Of a stretch of 64,000 nucleotides of DNA, positions 28,821 to 36,917 are shown piece after piece. The stretch lies in contig NZ_LWLE01000014.1 of assembly GCF_001905125.1 (NCBI RefSeq), positions 78,485 through 142,484 of the forward strand. Direction: 5' to 3'. The notes under the pieces were generated by a model. That model saw only the letters and a list, made by a program, of their open reading frames with translations. It was not told the origin of the DNA and made no database searches. Position numbers and translations under genes: made by a program. Numbering within the stretch: the stretch's first letter is position 1; each line of letters starts with the position of its first letter. Source of the DNA: Streptomyces sp. TSRI0281. Lineage in GTDB: Bacteria > Actinomycetota > Actinomycetes > Streptomycetales > Streptomycetaceae.

Positions 28821-29696
28821 TGAGCATTTTCAGCCCTGCCTCTCCAGGGTGAGGACGGCCTTGGCGATTGACGTCATTCGATTCGGGCTGCATCGTGATC
28901 TTCGGAAGATCCGCCAGGACTTGAGTCGCGCTATCCCACGTTCGACGGGCGCTCGGGACGTGGCCAGTGCACGGTTGACCGTCCGTTCTGTCGGGGTCAG
29001 CTGCCCGCCGGGCGGGCGTCTGCGACCGGTGGTGACCCAGAGGCCGGCGCCCGTGTAGGCGCGGTCTGCCAGGACAGGGACGCCCTGGCGTTCGCAGATC
29101 CGGATGATCCGGTGGGTGCGGGCCGCGGTCAGGTCGTGGCACCGGCCCGGCAAGGCCGGCGAGATCCACAGCACGTGCCCGGTCTGATCGGTCACGACCT
29201 GCACGTTCACGCCGTGGCGGCGGTGCTTGTGCGAGTAGTCGGCCCGGCCGTCGCCCACGCGGTCGCACTCGGCGAGCGTTCCGTCGAGCAGGACGTACTC
29301 GGGTTCCCGCTCGCGCAGGATCTTGAGCAGGCCAGGGGCCTGACCAGCGAGAAGGTTGATCACGGCCGTGGTGTAGGCATGGGCGGTGCCGACCGAGATG
29401 CCGAAGCCGGCGGAGATCTGAGCCAGGGTGTCGTGCTTGCGCAGGTACACCAGAGCGACGAGCGCGCGTTGGTGCGGCGGGAGCTTGCAGCGGCGGTCAC
29501 CCTCGCGGGTGACGATGAGCATCGTGACCCACTCGACCAACGCATGAGGCAGGTCGAGTGCGGCAGGATCAGGAACCAACGAGGCACCTGCGCTCATGAG
29601 TTGAGACGTCGAACACCTCCCTCAACGGCACGGGTGCCTCGTGCGTTGCGGCCAGTCTGGCCGTCACCCCATCAGTGGCCACTCTGAAAAAGCTCA
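28821..29696 (-). mobile_element. IS5-family insertion sequence (876 bp)
   Basis: Ends are defined by imperfect terminal inverted repeats TGAGCATTTTCAG (28821-28833) and CTGAAAAAGCTCA (29684-29696), which differ at one base. The single transposase gene fills the element. No clear target duplication is visible. It sits just after the relaxase stop codon. Confidence 0.85.
28830..29597 (-). CDS. IS5-family transposase, apparently intact
   Basis: The 255-residue DDE transposase has an N-terminal HTH (TLAQISAGFGISVGTAHAYT) and DDE motifs: Asp in EYVLLDGTLAE, Asp in VPVLADRAYTGAG and Glu in RAPVERGIARLKSW. It spans nearly the full element, and its TGA lies inside the left terminal repeat. No frameshift is visible, so the element may still move. 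Confidence 0.9.
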   Translation of the reverse strand: MSAGASLVPDPAALDLPHALVEWVTMLIVTREGDRRCKLPPHQRALVALVYLRKHDTLAQISAGFGISVGTAHAYTTAVINLLAGQAPGLLKILREREPEYVLLDGTLAECDRVGDGRADYSHKHRRHGVNVQVVTDQTGHVLWISPALPGRCHDLTAARTHRIIRICERQGVPVLADRAYTGAGLWVTTGRRRPPGGQLTPTERTVNRALATSRAPVERGIARLKSWRIFRRSRCSPNRMTSIAKAVLTLERQG

Positions 29697-29736
29697 GTAA
29701 GGAGGCGCGACAGCGGCACTTTCAACCCGCTTCCGC

Positions 29737-29936
29737 TGAGCTATTTCAGCGTTTCCTCTCCAGGGCAGGGACAGCGGCGGCAATAACGGACATGCGGTTG
29801 GGAATGCAACGAGCTCTGCGCGAGGCTTCTACGCGGCTGAGTTGAATCGTCGACTATATCTCTCAACGGCACAGAAGCCTCGTGCGTTGCGGTACGTCGG
29901 CCAGTCCCGCAATCAGTGGCCACTATGGAAGAACTC
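29737..29936. mobile_element. 200-bp internally deleted derivative of a related IS5-family element
   Basis: The left end (TGAGCTATTTCAG, then CCTCTCCAGGGCAGG) and right end (CTCAACGGCAC, CCTCGTGCGTTGCGG, ATCAGTGGCCACT) resemble the ends of the intact IS 40 bp away, but the middle of the transposase gene is missing. The result is MITE-like, with inverted ends and no coding capacity. Confidence 0.75.
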
Positions 29937-29988
29937 ACTTATTAGAGGCCCTGCAGAAGCACCAGAAGTACGGATAACTCTATTCCAT

Positions 29989-31907
29989 CTATTCGGCAGA
30001 CTCCTGCGCCGGGCCATGGAAGGCATACGGACCCCGTGGAACATCCTTCAGGCTCATTGCCCGATCAAGAAATTCCTCTAGCCTTGCTTGCAGTTCATCG
30101 GGATCCGTGAAGGTGTCTGCGGTAATTTCACGAAAGGCATTCTCCATCACCGGCGAAATTCGGGCAACGCTTCTGGTTGACTCCACCATCACCATGGCAG
30201 TCATAGTTTCGAGAATGTGACCCCGGGCCGTGTAAATCGAATCCGGCGATCCCCCATTCGATTGTACGCCCACAAGGATTTCCCAGGCACCTTGTCTGCG
30301 AATACGCGCATGAAAGTGCGCAAACTCACCCAACGCCCTATTGAGGGGAGCGAGTCGGCGCCACCCTGCCGCATTGACCCAATCCTTGGGTGTGGATGAA
30401 AGAGATTCTTCGAGTTTAGCTGCCTTTCCGGCTTAGTGGCCCACACCCGAAGCCTAGCGCATTGCTCCAGAACCACCCGCAAGGCAGCCATCGATCGATC
30501 ATCGTCCTCAAGCCACAGCCAGTGGGCGGTCCGAAGCGCCGACGCACACATCGCCGCAGCATTCCCTTCGGGTGAATCCCCAAGCCACAAGGACAAGACA
30601 CCAGCCATCTCGGTGGCCATCACATTCGTCGAGTCGCGACCACCCAAACCATCAATATTGAAGCCGTCGCCCAGCTTCTCCTTTTCTTCTTCCAGCGCCT
30701 TCAACGCCCAGCGTCCCGCACGCGCACGACGCTCATAGAAGTGCAGGTGAACCATTTCGCCGTCGCGGAAGAGCCGTCCAGCCGGGCGCCTTCCCCTCAT
30801 TACTTCCTCGTAGGCGTACGACGCACTCCGCATCCGCTCAAGAATGTCCGGGGAGAGTCCAGTTTGCGGAAGCAGCGGAAACAGGCTTGACGGGATGGGG
30901 GCATCCCCTCCCGCGTAAATACGTTCCGGAAGCGCGAAAAGAGCCGGAGCGAGCTCAGGTTTCCCCTGTTCCATTGCCAGGGTCGCTAGGCACACCCGAA
31001 TCTGCCGCAGATACAACATGAGGACGTCGGATAGCCATTGCGAAGCTTCAACAAGTTCCGTCGGCTCATCGGCGAGAAGATCGCATGCGTCCCACCGCAA
31101 CACCTTGATAAAGTCGCCTCTACCATGCAAGAGCTCTGAGAGCAGCTCCATTAGGGTGCCGGGATATACGCGATAGTCCTTACCGACGATCACCGAGGGC
31201 CCCTGAAACCCCAGAGACCTCCGCTCATCCTCCCAGAAATCGAGTTCGGAAATCTCGGATCCAACATTCGTGTCAGACTCTTGCTTTATAGCAGACGGAT
31301 ACTTTTCGTGGCCACGCGACCAGGCACGGGCGGCGAATTCTGCAGCACTCTCGCCAGAGATGTGTTTAACGCCGTAGTTGTACGCTACGTTTTCGGTCCA
31401 TCTCTCCATCTGTGAGCGCAAGACAGCAGACGCTCCCACGAACTGCCCACTGAAAATGAGCCGTGCGGCAACAAATGCACTATCAGCACCCCAGGCCAAA
31501 TGATCCACCCATGATGCTCCGTAATCGGCTGGATGCCGATCTCGAGTCGCCCCAAATTTTCGCAGCATCATGTCGATTAGACCAAAAGACAGCAACGCTG
31601 ACATCACAGGTTGGATGGCGCTGGATGGGATCTCGGGAAGATTCATCATGCGCTTGTTATGGCGAGCAATCAGGGACTCGGTCACATGCCTAGTCTCCTG
31701 TTGCGCAATTCGCTCGTACTCGGAGAGTGAGGAACCCCGGCGACCTCCACGTCGTTCGGCCCTATTTGCGCGACGTCTCTCCCTGCGCGCTTGTTCCTGC
31801 TCTGACACCGGCGGCTGACGCAATTCAGCCCTGCGCTTGCTTGCCTTGCCCACGTAGACTCCAAAAGGCTCGATGCCTGCTAGTGGCAGAGTGACGTAGA
31901 TGCGCAC
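29989..31907 (-). pseudogene. Unknown 639-residue protein gene broken by one frameshift
   Basis: The reading frame from ATG 31907 is natural for about 492 residues and then turns into unlike sequence (RQLNSKNLFHPHPRIG). The other frame continues naturally from the same point: KLEESLSSTPKDWVNAAGW, RRLAPLNRALGEFAHFHARI and so on to a stop at 29989. Adding one A to the GGAAAGG run at about 30425-30427 joins both parts into 639 residues. The protein is lower in GC than its neighbours, has a basic coiled N-terminus (RRERRRANRAERRGGRR), and resembles no family I know. IS-derived sequences lie on both sides. It could be a recent loss, a slippage site, or a sequencing error. Confidence 0.75.
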
Positions 31908-31977
31908 GCGTCGCTAGCTATTTTTCCCGTATTTGCACGGCGAACAACAGTAGGGGGCCGGGGCAGGGCCTTCGTTC

Positions 31978-32181
31978 TCTTTCAGAGCGGCCACTGCTCG
32001 GGGGACCGGTCAGGGTACCGAAAGGCATGAGGCTCCCGTGCCACTGAGAGAAGTCTTCGACGACCACCCCAATAGCTTAGAAGCCTCGTCGGTTTCCTAT
32101 CCTGCCTCACTCGGCCTGCCTCATACCCTGGTCGAGTGGCTAACCGTGCTGATCGTCGCCCGTGATGGTGACCGCCGCTGC
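31978..32181 (+). mobile_element. Remnant of the same IS5 family (one end plus transposase N-terminus)
   Basis: The segment begins with the IS right end in reverse orientation (TTTCAGAGCGGCCACTG) and includes a degraded transposase start (LGLPHTLVEWLTVLIVARDGD). It stops abruptly at CCGCCGCTGC, where the intact IS continues. About 670 bp are missing. Confidence 0.75.
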
Positions 32182-32273
32182 ATAAGGAGGGTGCAGGCAC
32201 GGCCCGCGGCCGACATGATCACGAGCCGGGCCTGCACGCAAGGCCGGAAGTGGGTGACTCGGATCAGGGCGGC

Positions 32274-32813
32274 TCACGGGTGCAACCTCTTCACCATGAC
32301 CGCGTACACCGGGGAGTCAGCGAAGGGCTGCTGCTCACCCGCCTTCTCGTAGCCCCACGTCTCGTACAGGTCCTGAACCTTCGGGTGCGTCACGTCGACC
32401 AAGAGCACCGCAAGGTCTTCGCCGCGTTTCTTCAGCAGGGCTTCGTGGAGCCGCTCCGAGATCCCTTGCCTCCGCCACTGCGGGCGCACCATGACCTCGG
32501 AGACTGCGTAGGTCGCGATGTAGCCGTTGTTCGGCGCGAACGCCGTGGAACGCCACCACTCACGGCCCGGCTGGAGCGGGGCGCCGTACGCGAAGCCGGT
32601 CGGCTCGTCACCGTCGAAGGCGACGACGCAGGTGAAGCCGTCCATTCCTGACCAGTGATCGACGAACCACGGGAACCGCTGGTTGAACTCGTTGCCCATC
32701 GCGTCGGCGTAGGCGTCGGCGTGCACGTCGATCAGCATCTGCTTGAAGCCCTCGGGGAGGCTTCCCTGTCCGTAGTGCCGCAGGTCGATCACCCTGGTCA
32801 CGTTCGGCTCCAT
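32274..32813 (-). CDS. GNAT family N-acetyltransferase
   Basis: The 179-residue protein has the GNAT core with the acetyl-CoA loop VSEVMVRPQWRRQGISERLH and the later LYETWGYEKAGEQQP. The substrate is not predictable. It overlaps the XRE/TPR regulator gene by 16 bp on the same strand, so the two are co-translated. That places it at the edge of the lanthipeptide cluster, where it could modify a product or be unrelated. Confidence 0.88.
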   Translation of the reverse strand: MEPNVTRVIDLRHYGQGSLPEGFKQMLIDVHADAYADAMGNEFNQRFPWFVDHWSGMDGFTCVVAFDGDEPTGFAYGAPLQPGREWWRSTAFAPNNGYIATYAVSEVMVRPQWRRQGISERLHEALLKKRGEDLAVLLVDVTHPKVQDLYETWGYEKAGEQQPFADSPVYAVMVKRLHP

Positions 32814-34051
32814 TCATCTCGCATGCGGTCTGCCCAGTCGCGGGCGTACGTCGTCGACGGCGCCAGCCGGAACAGGTCTCGGTGGAAGTCTCCGATCAGG
32901 GTGCGCATGCGGCCCGGTAGTGGAGCGCCCTCCATGATCGTGAAGACGGTGCCCGCGGTCGCCGTGGCCTGCTCGGGCTCGCCCTGGCGGAGTTGCGCCA
33001 GGGCGAGCTGGCAGGTGGCCAGCGCGCGGTTGCGCTGGAACTCCGCCGGGATCCTGGCCAGGGATCGGTGAGCCATCGCCTCGGCTTCGGCGGGCTCCCC
33101 GTTGTGGTTGAGGATGATCGCCGCGAGGTGGTTGAGTTCCGCCGGCCCGTAGAACGCGGTCCATCGGGGGCGCTCGTCCTCGGCCGCCTTGCGGTAGTTC
33201 TCCTGCGCTGCGCCCAAGGACCGGCGAGCGGCCCGCAGGTCTCCCAGCGACGAGTGTGCGAGCGCGAGACGGACGCGGCCCATGGAGCCGAAGAACGGGT
33301 CTCTGCGGGCAGCTAGAGAGGCGTTGGCCGCCTGAGCTGCGGCAAGTTGTTCCGGCCAGTTCTTCCGCTGGTAGGCGAGCATGGCCATGTTGACCCACAC
33401 GCGCATGGCCGTGGGCGGGTCCTGGGAGAGGCCGGCGAACGTGGACGACTCGTGCAGGTACGTCCGGGCCTTGTCCAGGTCGCGTAGGTCGATGCACGAC
33501 CAGGCGGCGACGGTGGTGAACTCGGCCGCGAGCGCGTACAGGGCACGGCGTACACGTTCGCTGGCGTTCCGGTGCTGAAGCTCCAGCACCTTTGCGCGAG
33601 CTTCGAGGGCTGCGGTCGCCAGGGAGGCGTGCCCGCCTTGGCGGTCGTCGGCCTCCACGAGCTGGTTCATGCTGGCCGATGCTCGGGCCACGTCCGTCAT
33701 GCCCACCGACCGACGTTGCTTGACCACGGGAACGACTGCGGTTGCCGTCCCGGTGGTGGAAGCGATGAAGTCGCGACGCCGCACAGGGCCCTCCGGGGGA
33801 TGTTGCATGGAGCTGGGTGCGCTGAACCCTAAGTCCGCCACGGGGCAGCCGAACACACGCTCAAGTGCGGCGCAAGTGCGTCCGATTGGGCGTCGGCTTG
33901 ATCCGTTGAGCAGGTTGCGCACCGTCCGGGAGGAGATGTCGCCAGGCCGACCGGTGATCTCCTGAAGCGCGGCGTTCAGGCGTGCCGCCAACTCCTCCTG
34001 CGTCAGACTGAGTTGATTAAGTCGGCCCTGAAGAACGAGATTTCCTCCCAT
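32798..34051 (-). CDS. XRE-type HTH regulator with TPR-like C-terminus
   Basis: The 417-residue protein has an N-terminal HTH (LTQEELAARLNAALQEITGR) and VRNLLNGSSRRPIGRTCAAL, then a linker resembling a twin-arginine-like segment (RRRDFIASTTGTATA). A TPR-like helical repeat region covers residues 150-400. The family is a common Streptomyces regulator type. It is transcribed away from the HATPase/DUF6415/methyltransferase genes across a 232-bp region and is the best candidate to control the lanthipeptide cluster. Confidence 0.85.
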   Translation of the reverse strand: MGGNLVLQGRLNQLSLTQEELAARLNAALQEITGRPGDISSRTVRNLLNGSSRRPIGRTCAALERVFGCPVADLGFSAPSSMQHPPEGPVRRRDFIASTTGTATAVVPVVKQRRSVGMTDVARASASMNQLVEADDRQGGHASLATAALEARAKVLELQHRNASERVRRALYALAAEFTTVAAWSCIDLRDLDKARTYLHESSTFAGLSQDPPTAMRVWVNMAMLAYQRKNWPEQLAAAQAANASLAARRDPFFGSMGRVRLALAHSSLGDLRAARRSLGAAQENYRKAAEDERPRWTAFYGPAELNHLAAIILNHNGEPAEAEAMAHRSLARIPAEFQRNRALATCQLALAQLRQGEPEQATATAGTVFTIMEGAPLPGRMRTLIGDFHRDLFRLAPSTTYARDWADRMRDEWSRT

Positions 34052-34283
34052 GCACCGAACGTAGTACCGCCGTCACGCTGGCACCTAGAGCTCGGGTAAT
34101 AGAAACGTAAAGTCTTCCGGTTGGTGGACGTGCACGAATCCGGGACTCTTCCTGTTGCGCTGCACTCATCGCTCGTTGACTGGTCATCGGTCGCCAAGCC
34201 GGGTTCGGTGCGGCGGCACGGAGGAAAGCCCGGTCCTGCCTTGCTTGCCCGGACCGGGAACCCCAGCCGGAGGGAAAGACCTC

Positions 34284-34715
34284 GTGACCATGACCGTCGC
34301 TCAACCGAATGCGATCGGCTTCCCGGGCTACGCCGCAGAGGTGCCTTGCGTACGTGAGTCCGTGAGCCTCGCCCGCGCTTTCGTCTCCCAGGTGCTGGCG
34401 GTCTGGGGCATGGACGACGACGTGACCGGCTGGGGAAAGATCATCGTCACTGAACTGCTGGCCAACGCCGTCGAGCACACCGAGACCCCGGTGTCGCGAA
34501 TCCACATCGAGCGTCCGAGCAACGGTGCCGTCCGCATCGGAGTCTCCGACCGCTCGCACGACGCTCCCCACCTGAAGACGGCCGACCTGACGGCTGAGAG
34601 CGGCCGGGGTCTGAGTCTGGTCGCGGCGATGAGTTCGCAGTGGGGCTACGACACGCACCCGTGGGGCAAGGTCACCTGGGCTGTGGTCGAGACTCCCGTG
34701 GGGAGAGAGCGGTGA
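34284..34715 (+). CDS. RsbW/SpoIIAB-like ATP-binding protein
   Basis: The 143-residue protein starts at GTG 34284 after GGAGGGAAAG. It is a stand-alone GHKL ATPase: N box IIVTELLANAVEHT, G1 box IGVSDRSHDAPHL and G2 box ESGRGLSLVAAMSSQWG. This single-domain type is abundant in Streptomyces as an anti-sigma factor-like kinase and occurs in FxLD lanthipeptide loci. It overlaps the DUF6415 gene start by 4 bp. A regulatory role is inferred. Confidence 0.88.
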   Translation: MTMTVAQPNAIGFPGYAAEVPCVRESVSLARAFVSQVLAVWGMDDDVTGWGKIIVTELLANAVEHTETPVSRIHIERPSNGAVRIGVSDRSHDAPHLKTADLTAESGRGLSLVAAMSSQWGYDTHPWGKVTWAVVETPVGRER

Positions 34716-35131
34716 GCACAGCAGTGGCTCCAAAACCTCCAGCCCAGGAATGGACGTCACCGCTCGACGCGGACGGTTTACGGCTCGTGCTGGAGCGGTT
34801 CCGGGCGTGGGAACCCCTCGACGTCGAGGAGGTCTTCGACGACCTCGACGCGGCGATCGGCAGTCAGACACCGCCTGTTGCAACGGCTGTCGCCCTGCTC
34901 GGCCGCCTCCGCAGACACCTGAAGCAGCTCAGCGACATCACGGTGGCTGACGACAGCTTCCCGCCCAGTGCCGAGATGACCCGACTTGTCGAGCGAGGAG
35001 TCCCTCTGCTGGAGGAGCCCACTCCGGCCGGCTATCGGCAGGCTGTCGGACTCGCCCGCCGTCTCGCCTTCGTGACCGCTGACCTGATCGAAGAGCTGAT
35101 CGAGGCCCGCTACATCAAGGAGATCGAGTGA
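34712..35131 (+). CDS. DUF6415 family protein (lanthipeptide-cluster associated)
   Basis: The 139-residue protein starts at GTG 34712, overlapping the upstream stop (GTGA). It is acidic and helical (VLERFRAWEPLDVEEVFDDL, LIEELIEARYIKEIE). To my recollection it matches the DUF6415 family named for natural-product loci. No catalytic motif is visible. Position and coupling tie it to the ATP-binding protein and the FxLD methyltransferase gene 217 bp downstream. Confidence 0.7.
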   Translation: MSTAVAPKPPAQEWTSPLDADGLRLVLERFRAWEPLDVEEVFDDLDAAIGSQTPPVATAVALLGRLRRHLKQLSDITVADDSFPPSAEMTRLVERGVPLLEEPTPAGYRQAVGLARRLAFVTADLIEELIEARYIKEIE

Positions 35132-35348
35132 CACACGCCCCTTGCCACCCGCCAGCCACCCAGCGGGCTGGTCGACACGAACCGGCCCGCCGGGCAGCCC
35201 TCCGCGGGCGTGGTCCTCCCAGCTCGCCGTCCAGCGCGGCCCCGTCGGTCAGCCGACGAGAACCGAGCGCGTTCGCACCCGGTTTCCCCGGCCCATCCGG
35301 CACGCGACGCCGGCCTGCGTCCCCCATACGTACGACTGAAGGAAGTCC

Positions 35349-36584
35349 ATGACGAACACGACCGTCGAGCCCGACGAAGCGACCCGTCTCCGGAACAAGG
35401 TGGTGGACGAGCTGCGCGCAGGCGGCGACATCTCCTCCTCGGAGATCGAAGCCGTGATGCGCAAGGTGCCTCGGCACGCATTCATTCCCGACACCCCGCT
35501 GGACAAGGCGTACGACACGTACGCGGCGGTGATCACCAAGACGGACGAACACGGTGTGCAGCTCAGCTCAGTCTCCGCCCCGCAGATCCAGGCGATGATG
35601 CTGGAGCAGGCCCAAGTGAGGCCCGGTATGCGCGTGTTGGAGATCGGTTCGGGCGGCCTGAACGCCGCCTACCTCGCCGAGCTCGTGGGTGAGCGCGGCG
35701 AGGTCGTCACCGTGGACATCGACCCCGTCGTCACCGAGCGGGCGCACCGGCTCTTGGACGAGCACGGCTACGGCTGGGTGCGCGTCGTCACCGCCGACGC
35801 CGCCGAGCCCATTCCGGACCTCGGCGAGGTCGACGTCGTTATGGTGACAGCCGGGGCCTGGGACATCGCCCCGGCGTGGACCGCGCAGCTCAAGCAGGGC
35901 GGTCGACTTGTGGTGCCGCTACGGATGCGTGGCCTGACCCGGTCGGTCGCCTTCACGCAGATCACGGGCGAACACGGCCCGTACCTGGAGAGCGTGTCGG
36001 CGCTCATCTGCGGCTTCGTCCCGATGCAGGGCTCGACAGCCCACCGGGAAGAACTTCTTCTCGTCAACGGCACACCGGAGATCGGGCTGAAGTTCGATGA
36101 CGGGCTACCGGCCGACCCACACCGACTGGACAACGCGGTCACGTTCCCGCGCCACGAGCTGTGGACAGGCGTCGTCATCGGCCTCTCGGAACTCATCGAC
36201 ACCCTCCAGATGGCCATGGCCATCAGCCTGCCCGGCTTCTGCACGATGGCCGTCGACGAGGACCTGGACACGGGCCTGGTCGCCCCCGTGAACAAGCGGT
36301 TCGCCCTCGCCGCCGTCGAGGACGACACCTTCGCCTACCTCGTCACCCGCCGCACCGAGGACAACAAGCACATCGAATACGGCGTGCACACCCTCGGCCC
36401 GAACGCGAAGCAGTTCGCCGACCAGGTCGCCGACGTGCTCCGCGACTGGGAGGCCAGCCGGCGCGGGGGCCCCAGCCCGGTCATCCGGGTCTATCCGGCC
36501 AACACCTCTGATGACCAGATCCCGGCCGACCGGGTCATCGACAAGGTGCACAGCCGGGTCTCGCTCTCCTGGCCCTCGGCGTAA
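35349..36584 (+). CDS. FxLD-system O-methyltransferase (PCMT-like)
   Basis: The 411-residue protein starts at ATG 35349 with GAAGGAAG upstream. Residues 40-230 form a protein-isoaspartate O-methyltransferase-like Rossmann domain: PRHAFIPDTP, SAPQIQAMMLEQAQVRPG and the SAM loop VLEIGSGGLNAAYLAELVG. The C-terminal 180 residues are an extra domain found in methyltransferases of FxLD lanthipeptide clusters. It lies 55 bp before the precursor gene. By analogy with related RiPP methyltransferases it may modify an acidic residue of the peptide, possibly forming an isoaspartate or aspartimide. Confidence 0.88.
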   Translation: MTNTTVEPDEATRLRNKVVDELRAGGDISSSEIEAVMRKVPRHAFIPDTPLDKAYDTYAAVITKTDEHGVQLSSVSAPQIQAMMLEQAQVRPGMRVLEIGSGGLNAAYLAELVGERGEVVTVDIDPVVTERAHRLLDEHGYGWVRVVTADAAEPIPDLGEVDVVMVTAGAWDIAPAWTAQLKQGGRLVVPLRMRGLTRSVAFTQITGEHGPYLESVSALICGFVPMQGSTAHREELLLVNGTPEIGLKFDDGLPADPHRLDNAVTFPRHELWTGVVIGLSELIDTLQMAMAISLPGFCTMAVDEDLDTGLVAPVNKRFALAAVEDDTFAYLVTRRTEDNKHIEYGVHTLGPNAKQFADQVADVLRDWEASRRGGPSPVIRVYPANTSDDQIPADRVIDKVHSRVSLSWPSA

Positions 36585-36639
36585 CGCCGGAAGCCAGGTT
36601 GTTCCACACCATCCGGACACCAAGAAGAAAGGCACGAAC

Positions 36640-36831
36640 ATGACGAGCGCCACTCTGGCCCCTCCCGCCCCGCTGGCGGGCCTGGACGACGACTTCGCAC
36701 CCCTGGACGTGAAGGTCGTCATCGCCGAGCACGCGTACGGCAAGCTCATGTGCTCCACGGGCGACGGCTGCGGCACCACCTGCGCGACCGGCGCCTCCGC
36801 CTGCGGCTCCTTCACGGAGGACCCGGCCTGA
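36640..36831 (+). CDS. FxLD-class lanthipeptide precursor peptide
   Basis: This 63-residue peptide begins at ATG 36640 with AAGAAAGG 7 bp before. The acidic leader contains the class motif FAPLD (F-x-x-L-D type, residues 19-23). The core region from about residue 26 is rich in Thr, Ser, Gly and Cys (LMCSTGDGCGTTCATGASAC), with four cysteines at 38, 44, 48 and 55 for lanthionine rings. It sits between the methyltransferase gene and the dehydratase gene. The cleavage site is not evident. Confidence 0.92.
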   Translation: MTSATLAPPAPLAGLDDDFAPLDVKVVIAEHAYGKLMCSTGDGCGTTCATGASACGSFTEDPA

Positions 36832-36917
36832 TCCAGGCCGTTCCCTGCCGGTGGGGCGAGCGAAGTGTTCCGCTCGGCCCACCGGCTCCTCACCCGCCCC
36901 GCCAGACGGAGGGCCCC

